Below are positions 23,851 to 32,301 of a stretch of 41,795 nucleotides of DNA, piece after piece; the stretch's first letter is position 1; each line of letters opens with the position of its first letter. The stretch lies in the NCBI GenBank assembly GCA_024278215.1, contig JAJRTR010000201.1:1-41795 (forward strand). Reading direction: 5' to 3'. The notes under the pieces are model-generated. The model did no database searches and was not told the origin of the DNA. It was given only the letters and a program-made list of their open reading frames with translations. The stretch comes from a bacterium (GTDB lineage Bacteria; UBP15; UBA6099; JAJRTR01). Both the position numbers and the translations under genes were made by a program.

Positions 23851-26730
23851 ATGAACAAAGTTTTTTGCGATTCGGCATTGACGCGGATTCCGGCGATTCT
23901 GTTGTTTCTGATTCTGCTTCCGACCGCCGCTCGCGCCGCTGACGTCGTTATTGTGATCGATCCCGCAGACAGCGAAACCTGCATCCGGCACGGCGCGGAT
24001 GTCCTTTCCCTCGACCTTAAGGAAAAGGGGCTCGACGTTGTCGTATCCGAAAGCGCATCCGAAGGGGATCAGTTTACTGTATATATCGGCAAACCCGGCA
24101 GTTCATGGGTATCGGTAATAGAAGGTGAAGTCGACGCAATGCCGTCTGTTCATGACAGGCCCGAGGCATACGTGACTTTCGTGTCGAGGCACACGGATAA
24201 AAAGTTCGCGGTCGCGATGGGATCCGACGAAGTCGGCGCAATGTATGCCGCCTACGAATTCGCTGACCAGGTGCGCCGGGTGCCGAAAGGAGCGGACGTA
24301 ATAAGCTATCTCAGTCCATTGCGGCGCGAACCGTTTCTCGCTATCCGGGCGGTGAATACTTTTCTTCATGTCGAGGCGTTGGACGACCCGAATTCGTGGT
24401 ATTTCGACGAATCGTTCTGGACCGGGTATCTCGATCTGCTTTCCCGCTCACGCTACAACCTTCTGGATTTCCACGCGATGTACGGTGTTGTTTCCACCTG
24501 GTTTCCCAATGTGTATCTATATATGCTGAAGTCGGACAAGTATCCTGATGTGGGGATTCCGGCGGACAGAGCGGCAATGAACCTCGCTATGTTCAACCGG
24601 ATAATCAGAATGGCGAAGGAGCGCGGAATAAAGGTTTCTCTGATGAGCTATCACGCGAGCTGGCGTGTGCGCGCAGGCGAGGAGGACAAGCCGCACGAGC
24701 CCTCGGAGTATGAACTCGTCGACTACACGAAAGAAATGGTAGCTAAGATTATAAAGGAATGTCCCGATTTGTGGATGATAGGGTTTCGCATCGGCGAGTC
24801 GGGAATGGGTGAAGATTTCTATGCAAAAAGCTACCTTGCCGGAATAGAGGAAGGCGGGCGCGACATCAATATGTTCACCCACAGCTGGGGCGCCACTCCA
24901 TATCAGATCAATCATATCGCCTCCCTTTATCCGGGAAAAACATTTGTCGAGATAAAGTATAACGGCGAACAGTTCGGTCTCCCCTACCAGGCGATCACCA
25001 ACAGCCTCAATACTAACGCAGGCTACTCGTGGGAATCATATACCAACAGGCCGCGCGACTATAAAATCATCTGGCAGATTCGCGCGAACGGGACACACCG
25101 GCTCATACGCTGGGGAGACCCCGACTTCGCCTCGCGTGCCATACGGGCGGCGACTTTCCAGGGCAGCTCCGGTTTCACTATGGAGCCTTTCACGGCATAC
25201 TACCCGCCGACGGATTTCATATTTAAAAAGGATGGAAAGATTACTTACAGATGGGATCACAACCGCAATTGGTTCTGGTATGTGTTGTGGGGCCGCACGG
25301 GCTACGACCCGGACATCAAGGAGTCTGTCTGGATAGACATGTTCAAGTATCGCTACGGCGCGAAAGCGGGGCCTGCGGCGTTTGAGGCGATGGTCGCCGG
25401 CAGCAAGTTGATACCACTTATCTACAGCTACAGGTGCATGGGATACGACCACAGGGATTACGCGCCCGAGTATGAGTACGGCGGTACTATCGAGGACTTT
25501 ATCCGCAGACCCGAACACTCGCCGTCCGTACTGCTCGATAAAACAAAGTACCAGGAACCGCTCGACCCTAATGTGATGGCGCCGATATATGACTATGTCG
25601 ACGAATCGCTGTCGGTGAAGAAAGGCCGATATGTCGACGCGCGGATGTCGCCGCTCCAGGTGGCCGACGAACTCGATTTCTATGCCGATGAAACAGAAAA
25701 ACTGATGATCGACGCGCTGCGGATCGAATCGAAAGACAAAACGGACATGCTCGCGATGGGCGCGGAGTTCCTTGTCGCCGTGCACCTCGCACGCTACTAT
25801 GCCGAAAAGATACGCTCCGCCACATCGTTCTCATATTACAGGGAAACTAATTCGTGGTACGATCTTCTGGATGCTGAAAAGAAAATAAAGTCGGCACACG
25901 CACACTGGGCGAAACTCGCTGCACACGGCGAAAAATATTTCCGGCCCATAGTCTATACTCTCAGGATGAAGACCACCGGATTCACCTGGCGGAAGGAATC
26001 GGAAAAACTCGCCGGGGACACTGACATCATAAAAGCGGAAAAGAAAAAATATCTCGAAGCAGTATCAAGAGCAAAGGGATATTCCATATCTCTGCATCCT
26101 GAGATACGGCCTGCCGCGGGCAAAGTGGTGAAAATGAAAGCAAACGTATTCGGACTGCGCGGCGGCGAAAAGCTTGTGTATCATTTCAAGTACGAAAATG
26201 CCGCCGGGAAGACAAAGACCTTCTCGCGCATTTCAGGCACGAAAACAGGTTTTAAAATCACGATACCCGCAGAATGGAATAAACCGGGCAAAGCAGTTTT
26301 TTATCTGGAACTCGTCAAGGGAAATAAGGCACTGGCGAGATACCCTGAATCCGGCGCTGTGAAGATGCTGATTAGGGGAGAAAATAATAAACCTGAAATA
26401 TTCGTCGATGCTGTCAGACTCGCAGACAAGTCGACCTACAGGATTTTTGCAAATGTGACGGACGATACAGGCGTCGAAAGTGTAAGACTCAGATATACGC
26501 CTATGCCGTCGCAGACCGAATGGCATGAGAAACGGATGAAACACATCGGCGGTTCGACTTATACCGCCGACCTGCCGGTGTCGCCCGAAGGCTGGATATA
26601 TTACATAGAAGCGGCTGACGTATTCGAGAATGCGGCGCAATATCCTGATTTCAGGAAACAGACACCTTACATACCCATCGACAGTTTCGATCCCGACAGG
26701 GGACCTGATGTGGTGCCTGTGGGAATGTGA
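23851..26730 (+). CDS. Large secreted glycoside-hydrolase-like protein (alpha-glucuronidase/GH20-type architecture)
   Basis: A clear signal peptide (IPAILLFLILLPTAARAA) precedes a region with the GAMYAAYEFADQVRR-type segment found in the N-terminal domain of GH67, GH115 and GH20 enzymes. A barrel-like central region follows (SRYNLLDFHAMYG, MAKERGIKVSLMSYHASW, MIGFRIGESGMGEDFY, FVEIKYNGEQFGLPYQ, FQGSSGFTMEPF). Acidic candidates for catalysis are the Glu of FRIGESGMG and of IKYNGEQ. The last 230 residues look like two beta-sandwich domains of Ig-like type (VFGLRGGEKLVYHFKY, RIFANVTDDTGVESVRLRYTP). GGAGG lies 8 nt before the ATG. It probably acts on polysaccharide outside the cytoplasm. The family is not certain; it may represent an unclassified CAZyme. 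Confidence 0.5.
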   Translation: MNKVFCDSALTRIPAILLFLILLPTAARAADVVIVIDPADSETCIRHGADVLSLDLKEKGLDVVVSESASEGDQFTVYIGKPGSSWVSVIEGEVDAMPSVHDRPEAYVTFVSRHTDKKFAVAMGSDEVGAMYAAYEFADQVRRVPKGADVISYLSPLRREPFLAIRAVNTFLHVEALDDPNSWYFDESFWTGYLDLLSRSRYNLLDFHAMYGVVSTWFPNVYLYMLKSDKYPDVGIPADRAAMNLAMFNRIIRMAKERGIKVSLMSYHASWRVRAGEEDKPHEPSEYELVDYTKEMVAKIIKECPDLWMIGFRIGESGMGEDFYAKSYLAGIEEGGRDINMFTHSWGATPYQINHIASLYPGKTFVEIKYNGEQFGLPYQAITNSLNTNAGYSWESYTNRPRDYKIIWQIRANGTHRLIRWGDPDFASRAIRAATFQGSSGFTMEPFTAYYPPTDFIFKKDGKITYRWDHNRNWFWYVLWGRTGYDPDIKESVWIDMFKYRYGAKAGPAAFEAMVAGSKLIPLIYSYRCMGYDHRDYAPEYEYGGTIEDFIRRPEHSPSVLLDKTKYQEPLDPNVMAPIYDYVDESLSVKKGRYVDARMSPLQVADELDFYADETEKLMIDALRIESKDKTDMLAMGAEFLVAVHLARYYAEKIRSATSFSYYRETNSWYDLLDAEKKIKSAHAHWAKLAAHGEKYFRPIVYTLRMKTTGFTWRKESEKLAGDTDIIKAEKKKYLEAVSRAKGYSISLHPEIRPAAGKVVKMKANVFGLRGGEKLVYHFKYENAAGKTKTFSRISGTKTGFKITIPAEWNKPGKAVFYLELVKGNKALARYPESGAVKMLIRGENNKPEIFVDAVRLADKSTYRIFANVTDDTGVESVRLRYTPMPSQTEWHEKRMKHIGGSTYTADLPVSPEGWIYYIEAADVFENAAQYPDFRKQTPYIPIDSFDPDRGPDVVPVGM

Positions 26731-26740
26731 TTACATACTG

Positions 26741-26916
26741 AGCTCATTGCAAAATTCTGATTCTGCCGCAGTCGGCTGCTATTGGCCATAGCTGCGTTGT
26801 CGGCGCAACATCGTCCTCGACGTACTCTACAAGTACGCCTGCGAGGATTTTACACCTCCGCTTTGCTCTGAACAATTTCGCTCGACCTCGCTTCGAACAT
26901 AATTTTGCAATGGGCT
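26741..26916 (+). repeat. Family-1 inverted-repeat element (176 bp), copy 2
   Basis: The element runs from AGCTCATTGC to GCAATGGGCT and is the reverse complement of copy 1 (2944-3119), with the same 176-bp length and about 92 percent identity by eye. It is bordered on both sides by CATACTG (26734-26740 and 26917-26923), which looks like a 7-bp target duplication. It starts 10 bp after the stop of the glycoside-hydrolase-like gene. That gene reads into the same end of the element as asd does in copy 1. Confidence 0.85.
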
Positions 26917-26954
26917 CATACTGACGGATAAAAGATAGGACACAGGATCAATAA

Positions 26955-27096
26955 TGATTCGTGTGTAATAAGTCGAAGATGACAAATGTCAACCAACAAT
27001 GATCGACTATAACGAACGTTCGTTCAGCATTTTAAAGCATCCTGACCGACTTTGACAAAAACATTGTTTTGAAAATGACTTATTACACACGAATCA
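26955..27096 (+). repeat. Family-2 inverted-repeat element (142 bp), copy A
   Basis: The terminal inverted repeats are 20 bp and perfect: TGATTCGTGTGTAATAAGTC at the left and its reverse complement at the right. ATAA flanks both sides (26951-26954 and 27097-27100), a possible target duplication. The interior has a small palindrome, AACGAACGTTCGTT, and no gene. A homologue of the same length lies at 39450-39591 in opposite orientation. Confidence 0.8.
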
Positions 27097-27272
27097 ATAA
27101 TAACACATCAATCAGCGTAGTTGCCGGGATGTTTTCATCGTTCCGGGGCTTTGACACGGAATGTATAGACCGACCGAACACTCTACGTTCACAACACTCT
27201 TTTTTGTAGCGATAACTCTTTGTGGCGGACTCGCTGTGAGGTGCTCCCGAATTTCTCACAAAGGAATCCGTG

Positions 27273-28463
27273 TTAAGATACAATATCGAGAGTGCGGCGG
27301 GCGATCTCGAGTTCTTCGTTTGTCGGAACGACAAGTATCCTTACCGGACTGCTGTCCGCCGCAACATCCACAATTTGTCTGACGGACTCCTTATTCCTGT
27401 CATGGTCAATCCGGATGCCGAGCCGCTCAAGACCGGCGCAGGCCATTTCCCTGATAACCGGCACATTCTGTCCAATGCCCGCCGTGAACACAACAGCGTC
27501 CACCCTGCCGAGCACAGCATAGTACGCGCCTATATATTTTTTTATTCTGTAAGAATAAATATTCAACGCCAGCTTCGCTTTTTCGTCACCGCGCGCGACA
27601 CTATCGAGCACATCGCGCATATCGCTCTTGCCGCAAAGTCCTTTCAACCCGCTTTGCTTGTTCATCAGGTTGTGAATCTCTTCGATAGTCATACCGAGGT
27701 TCTCGACGAGATAAAATGTAATATCCGGATCGATCTCGCCGCATCTCGTGCCCATCAGCAGACCCTCGAGCGGTGTCATACCCATAGATGTGTCGACACT
27801 TCTGCCGTTTTCTATCGCCGTCACGCTGGCACCGTTCCCAAGGTGTATCACAACCAGGTTCGCCTCGTCCAACCCGATCCCCATGAATGCTGCCGCTTCT
27901 TTTGCTACATAGAAATGGGATGTGCCGTGAAACCCGTAACGGCGCACCTTGTGCTTTTCGTAAAATTCATAAGGCAATCCGTAGTGGAAAGCATGTGGGG
28001 GGAGTGTCTGGTGGAAAGCAGTGTCGAAAACCGCGACGTGCGGCACATCGGGGAAAAAACTCATGGCCGTTTCTATGCCTGTGAGATTATGCGGATTGTG
28101 CAGAGGCGCAAGGTGGGCATTCGCCCTCACGGCCTCCGACACGCTTTCATCAATGACAGCCGGCGCGCTGAACAACTCGCCTCCATGAACAACACGATGC
28201 CCGACAGCCCCTATCTCTTTCCTGTCCCTTATTACACCATGTTTCGCATCGGTAAGCAGATCAATGATATCCGCAAGTCCCTTACGGTGGTCGCTCATCT
28301 CCAGTGTTTTCTCTATCCTCTCGCCGCCCGCAGTCTGCACGAGGCGGCATTCTTTTTCGCCGATTCTCTCGACTGTGCCCTCTGCAAGCAATGACTCGTT
28401 CCTCATATCGAAGAGCTTATATTTTATCGACGAACTGCCCGTATTTATCACCAGTATTTTCAT
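27273..28463 (-). CDS. ackA: Acetate kinase
   Basis: AckA interconverts acetyl phosphate and acetate with ATP formation. The N-terminal MKILVINTGSSSIKYKLFD, the substrate Arg motif GHRVVHGG, the DTAFHQTLPP and GFHGTSH segments, the nucleotide-binding HLGNGASVTAI and the C-terminal VFTAGIGQN are all present. The frame is open to an ATG at 28487. The ATG at 28463 is preferred because the conserved N-terminus begins there and GGAG lies 10 nt upstream, giving 396 residues, the usual length. No phosphotransacetylase gene is adjacent. It implies acetate fermentation or acetate overflow in this organism. Confidence 0.97.
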   Translation of the reverse strand: MKILVINTGSSSIKYKLFDMRNESLLAEGTVERIGEKECRLVQTAGGERIEKTLEMSDHRKGLADIIDLLTDAKHGVIRDRKEIGAVGHRVVHGGELFSAPAVIDESVSEAVRANAHLAPLHNPHNLTGIETAMSFFPDVPHVAVFDTAFHQTLPPHAFHYGLPYEFYEKHKVRRYGFHGTSHFYVAKEAAAFMGIGLDEANLVVIHLGNGASVTAIENGRSVDTSMGMTPLEGLLMGTRCGEIDPDITFYLVENLGMTIEEIHNLMNKQSGLKGLCGKSDMRDVLDSVARGDEKAKLALNIYSYRIKKYIGAYYAVLGRVDAVVFTAGIGQNVPVIREMACAGLERLGIRIDHDRNKESVRQIVDVAADSSPVRILVVPTNEELEIARRTLDIVS

Positions 28464-28648
28464 GTAGTATCGGCTCCGTTTCCGCATATACGGTATAAAT
28501 CAACTATCCTTTATAGCGTTCAACACATGCAAATATCAATTATTTATGCAGAAACTTACTTTCTTCCGCATTTTGCAATCGGCTCTGTAGAGACTCTTTT
28601 TACTTGATCTCACATGAAAGGATGTAATCATCGAGCAAAACGGGGGCA

Positions 28649-28674
28649 CAAAAAAGCCTCGCACCTGCGAGGCT
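28649..28674 (-). terminator. Rho-independent terminator of the S15 hydrolase gene
   Basis: On the minus strand an 8-bp stem, AGCCTCGC-AGGT-GCGAGGCT, is followed by a T-run (TTTTTTG). It lies about 30 bp after the stop codon of the S15-family gene. Confidence 0.9.
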
Positions 28675-28701
28675 CTCTTATATTGCAGAATCAAACAATT
28701 G

Positions 28702-30432
28702 TTATTCGTAGAGCGGCAACAGGAAATGTGACGGGTGCTCCGCGTCGACATAGAAAGTTATATTTGCCGGTCGCGTATCGACCGCCAGGTCGGGCTTGCT
28801 CACATAGCGTCCGATATTTTCTTTCACAGCCTTCTCGAGTTCGCCTTCCTGGAGATCGAGGAATTTGCCGTTGTGCAGATTGATGTCGAAGCGTGGGAAG
28901 TTCGAGCCGGCAAGTGACACACGCACGCGGTGCCCTTTGTTGAATATCAGGCTTGTCGCCGTGACATTAACTTCCATTTCATATATTTTACCTTTCTCAA
29001 GCGGCGGCGCGGGACCGTCCATGCCGTTGCGATGGATCGCTCTGACGAGTCCGTCCGCGACCAGCATAGACCTTCCGTCGGGATAGACATCCATCAGCCT
29101 GACGGCTATATCGGTGTCGGGAACATCAGTCGAGAAGTAAACGATCGCCCGGAGGTCGCCTGTAACATCCAGTGGTTTTGTCAGTGCGGGCGTAGTGAAG
29201 ACGAGTACGTCGTCGCGTTTTTCTATCTTGCGCTGGTCGAATGAACCGGCCGGGAGCGAAAGGTTGGCACCTCCTACAGTCGGTACGGGGTTCGCGGGGT
29301 CGGAAACGATTTTCATCACATCGTCGTCGGCAGCCGGTTTTTCGGTGGAGAGTGTGCCGTCGTTATGAAAATAATAGGATGTGGGCATCGAATTTTTCGG
29401 GGGCCATGTATCGGCCGAGCGCCAGGAGTTGCCGGGTGCGTTCTCGTCGTCGACATCGCCCATCACGTAGTATCTGACCGCCGGTCCGCTGAAGTAGCCT
29501 TTATCCTTTCCCTTGAGCGTTTCGTCGAACCAGTTCATCATTTTTTTTATGAGGTTATATTTCGAGTTCACCGGGTAGGTGAGCTGGCCCTGTTTTGTGC
29601 CCGCCATGCCGCACCAGCCGCCGTGTGTCCAGGGGCCGACGACTAGTCGCTGTCTGCCTCGCGCGCCTTCGGCGCCGTTTTCCTGTATATCCTGGAATGC
29701 ACGGATGTTGCCTTCGAGAAATATGTCGTACCAGCCGCCCATGTGCAGTATGGGATAGTGTATATTTTCAAGATGTTCGTGTATGTTGTTTTTCTTCCAC
29801 AGATCAATATAGTGCTGCGTTGAAAGCAAAAGTTTCAGTATTTTGATAGGGAAATCATTGCCGCCTACCCATTTCAGGACAAGCGCTCTGCGGAACCCGC
29901 CGCCTTCGTGGGCCGCGTCGTGGTAGAGGCTGCCGGCGGCCGCCATGACATACTGCGACTTCAGGTAAGGCGACGGGTCCGCCGCCATCGCGTATTGCGT
30001 AATACCCATGGCGGATATGCCTGTTGTTCCCACCTTGCCGTTGCACCACTTCTGTTTTCCTATCCAGTCGATCGTGTCGCGCCCGTCGTCCGTGTCGTCC
30101 ATGAACGACATGGATGTTCCTTCCGAATCGAACCGGCCGCGTGTGTCCTGCACGACCCAGGCATATCTTTTCGAGAGCACCTGCGTGGCGAAAATAGCGC
30201 CCATCTCCCTGCCGTAGGGTGTCCTCATGAGAATAACCGGAAGTTTCTTGTTATTGTTTGACGGAAGGTATATATCGGTTGCCAGTTTTACGCCGTCGCG
30301 CATCGGAACCATGACGAATTCTTTTTCGTATGCCCACGTGCCGGCAGAGAAAAGCATCGTGATCATAAAAGCAGCAAAAACTGTAATGGAAATCTTTTTA
30401 ATGATAAGTGCAGTCGTGAGTTTTTTTGTCAA
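28702..30432 (-). CDS. Secreted CocE/NonD (X-Pro dipeptidyl-peptidase S15 family) hydrolase
   Basis: The family comprises serine hydrolases acting on acyl esters, cephalosporins or X-Pro peptides. The N-terminus RDGVKLATDIYLP, the QDTRGRFDSEG segment, the nucleophile elbow GTTGISAMG (Ser near residue 140), the GGWYDIFLEGN Asp segment and the GPWTHGG His motif make a complete catalytic triad. A C-terminal jelly-roll domain (DVTGDLRAIVYFSTDVPDTD...) matches the X-Pro C-terminal domain. The frame is open from 30540. A TTG at 30432, with GGAG 8 nt upstream, starts a protein whose first 30 residues are a signal peptide (KKISITVFAAFMITMLFSAGTWA), so this start is preferred (576 residues). It is transcribed alone and has its own terminator. 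The substrate is unknown. Confidence 0.88.
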   Translation of the reverse strand: MTKKLTTALIIKKISITVFAAFMITMLFSAGTWAYEKEFVMVPMRDGVKLATDIYLPSNNNKKLPVILMRTPYGREMGAIFATQVLSKRYAWVVQDTRGRFDSEGTSMSFMDDTDDGRDTIDWIGKQKWCNGKVGTTGISAMGITQYAMAADPSPYLKSQYVMAAAGSLYHDAAHEGGGFRRALVLKWVGGNDFPIKILKLLLSTQHYIDLWKKNNIHEHLENIHYPILHMGGWYDIFLEGNIRAFQDIQENGAEGARGRQRLVVGPWTHGGWCGMAGTKQGQLTYPVNSKYNLIKKMMNWFDETLKGKDKGYFSGPAVRYYVMGDVDDENAPGNSWRSADTWPPKNSMPTSYYFHNDGTLSTEKPAADDDVMKIVSDPANPVPTVGGANLSLPAGSFDQRKIEKRDDVLVFTTPALTKPLDVTGDLRAIVYFSTDVPDTDIAVRLMDVYPDGRSMLVADGLVRAIHRNGMDGPAPPLEKGKIYEMEVNVTATSLIFNKGHRVRVSLAGSNFPRFDINLHNGKFLDLQEGELEKAVKENIGRYVSKPDLAVDTRPANITFYVDAEHPSHFLLPLYE

Positions 30433-30610
30433 TGGATGTTCTCCGTTTAAAATTTCCTCTTCAGCGAGGTGACCGGCTATGTTATAGCGGAAACATGCTA
30501 TACCGCGTTTTATGGTTGAGTCTGAATAATAGAAATGCAATCTAAATTGAAACTGGAAAATAATAAGACATTAAGGAACCTGCATAGAATCACAACGAGA
30601 GAACATCGGA

Positions 30611-30988
30611 TTATATGCCTAGAAGTCTTTTGAACACACCAACAGCTTTGTCTTCGTCGAAGGGCTTGGAGATGACGCTCAGCGCTCCCGCTTCGAGAGC
30701 TTCGAGCAGTTTGTCCTGTGCACCGCCGAGGGAACTTACTACGATAATTTTAGCGCCTGGATCGGCGGCAATAATCTGCCTGATCGCTTCCATACCGCCT
30801 ATGCCGGGCATCGACAGGTCCATCGTCACAAGATCAGGCGCGAGTTCCTTATATTTTTCGATAGCCTCTTCACCTGTTACGGCGTTGTCTATGACTTCGC
30901 AGCAGTCGATGGATTCGATGATTTCAGACAGCAGATGCGCTGCGACCCTGCTGTCGTCAGCAATCAGTATTTTTTTTGTGTCGCTCAT
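30611..30988 (-). CDS. CheY-like single-domain response regulator
   Basis: This is a receiver domain without an output domain. It has the acidic pair in IADDS (residues 11-12), the phosphorylated Asp in TMDLSMPG (Asp57), the Ser switch in VVSSLG and Lys108 in SKPF. Length is 125 residues from the ATG at 30988, which has AGGA before it; an upstream in-frame codon at 31003 is less likely. It lies 32 bp after the cheX-like gene on the same strand. The pair would be a phosphorylated regulator and its phosphatase, as in chemotaxis systems, although no kinase or receptor gene is in the window. Confidence 0.92.
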   Translation of the reverse strand: MSDTKKILIADDSRVAAHLLSEIIESIDCCEVIDNAVTGEEAIEKYKELAPDLVTMDLSMPGIGGMEAIRQIIAADPGAKIIVVSSLGGAQDKLLEALEAGALSVISKPFDEDKAVGVFKRLLGI

Positions 30989-31020
30989 AAATAATCCTTT
31001 CAAGCTGATTACTATTCAGA

Positions 31021-31899
31021 TCACACTTTTGTAAGCACTGCAATTTCATAATTACCCATCGTCGTATATCCGGGAATTATCGTACCCTGTTCATTATCGT
31101 TGAATTTCACTATCGGCGCATCCTTATCCGTAAGCCCCACCGGCGGCACTATTTCGATAGTTTTTCCGCCTTCGAGCATCTTTGCCCGGACATTTCCACA
31201 AACAACATTTACAAATTCCTGTGATGTGTCCTTGATAAGTTCTCCATCAAACGGCAGATCGTCTTTTTTGAAAGTTTTCTTTGCTATCTGGTGCGCCACA
31301 TCCCATGAGAGGTTGAGCACATATCTGGCGCTGATGTCGCCTTTGAGGTCCATCATTACTGTGATGCCCATGTTTTTCGACTCCTTCTGTTCGAGCAGGA
31401 GTTGTCCGGACTTCGCCTGCATGTCGCCGATCCGCAACATGAGTTTTTCTGTAAGATCGACAGAGACTTCCACCAGTTTCTTCTCCGGGATATTTTCCTT
31501 GATCATTACCTCAATCGGCGGCACCTGCTGCTGTTCTTCCTTGAACAATGAAAGTTGTTTCGCAAGATTCTCCTTATCCATGTGACCACAGGCGACAATC
31601 GACTCGCCGAGATAAATGTGATTGTATTTCTGAATCGTCAGAATCTCCTTGAGCTGGTCTTCAGTGATAAGCCCCAGCTCGACAGCGAGATCGCCAAACC
31701 GCATATCCGTGCGCTTCTGTTCATTATGGACTTTTGCGACTTCTTTCTCCGTCATCATCTTTTTCCGGATCGCAATTTCGCCCATTTTCAGAATTTTCGA
31801 TTTCTGGTATTTGATCGCTTCTATCAGTTGGTCTTTTCCCAGTATTCCCTTTTCGAGCAGATACTGACCGAAGAATTTTGGTGTGATTCCTGCCGCCAT
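31021..31899 (-). CDS. MshEN-type repeats fused to a CheX-like phosphatase domain
   Basis: Residues 1 to about 120 contain repeated segments of the form LLEKGILGKDQLIEAIKYQK and VELGLITEDQLKEILTIQK, the pattern of the GspE/MshE N-terminal domain, which binds cyclic di-GMP in some proteins. The C-terminal half (from about 130) fits CheX: SWDVAHQIAKKTF, then the active-site helix DTSQEFVNVVCGN with the Glu and Asn used for dephosphorylating CheY-P. The downstream cheY gene is the natural substrate. I infer a module in which an N-terminal sensory or localisation part controls removal of phosphate from CheY. Whether these MshEN repeats bind a nucleotide cannot be told. Start ATG at 31899. Confidence 0.75.
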   Translation of the reverse strand: MAAGITPKFFGQYLLEKGILGKDQLIEAIKYQKSKILKMGEIAIRKKMMTEKEVAKVHNEQKRTDMRFGDLAVELGLITEDQLKEILTIQKYNHIYLGESIVACGHMDKENLAKQLSLFKEEQQQVPPIEVMIKENIPEKKLVEVSVDLTEKLMLRIGDMQAKSGQLLLEQKESKNMGITVMMDLKGDISARYVLNLSWDVAHQIAKKTFKKDDLPFDGELIKDTSQEFVNVVCGNVRAKMLEGGKTIEIVPPVGLTDKDAPIVKFNDNEQGTIIPGYTTMGNYEIAVLTKV

Positions 31900-32301
31900 T
31901 CGATTGACTCCTTTTGACTTTTTGTCCGCTTCAGCGAAACGCCATGTATGCCTTATTTACATATAAGAATTTCGTCACATAGATTTTATATATTATTACC
32001 TGACCTCGCAAACTGTCAACAATTACTTGATATTTGACTGCTCAAAAGTTGATGTTTTTTCAGACAAAAGCCATATTTGCATATATATTCACAACCATTT
32101 GAGTCAATTGAACATTTGTGTTTGCAACACGGAAGTTGTTTCCCGGAAGGTGTGTTGTTGTTCGTGTTGGTAAACACAGGGAGCCCCACATCATACCCGA
32201 CGAAAATGCGGGACCACTCACCATTCGACTTTGTCGTCAGGCGATTGCAGCAGGACATAGTTTTTCAATTGGTTCTGTTTTTCAGAGTATTTGTTCAGCC
32301 A
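31900..32301. other. Non-coding stretch between cheX-like gene and lipoprotein gene
   Basis: The stretch holds the predicted cheX promoter and AT-rich sequence. A minus-strand frame of 80 codons (32016-32258) encodes a Cys-containing peptide but has no ribosome binding site or relatives I recognise. No terminator for the lipoprotein cluster was found. Confidence 0.5.
31990..32019 (-). promoter_or_regulatory. Probable promoter of the cheX-cheY pair
   Basis: On the minus strand TTGACA (32019-32014) is followed after 17-18 bp by an AT-rich -10 candidate (ATAATA or TAATAT at about 31996-31990). This would give a leader of about 85 nt. Confidence 0.45.

Larger units (their letters stand above)
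26731..27272. other. Non-coding stretch holding two mobile repeats
   Basis: No gene is seen. The stretch holds a family-1 element (26741-26916) and, 38 bp further on, a family-2 element (26955-27096). The remainder (27097-27272) is the 3' flank of ackA and contains a weak inverted repeat, CTTTGTG...CACAAAG, close to the ackA stop. Confidence 0.6.

Noticed and set aside
32016-32258. An 80-codon Cys-containing minus-strand frame
   Set aside because: No ribosome binding site; its Cys spacing does not match the lipoprotein Cys module, and it overlaps the likely cheX promoter region.
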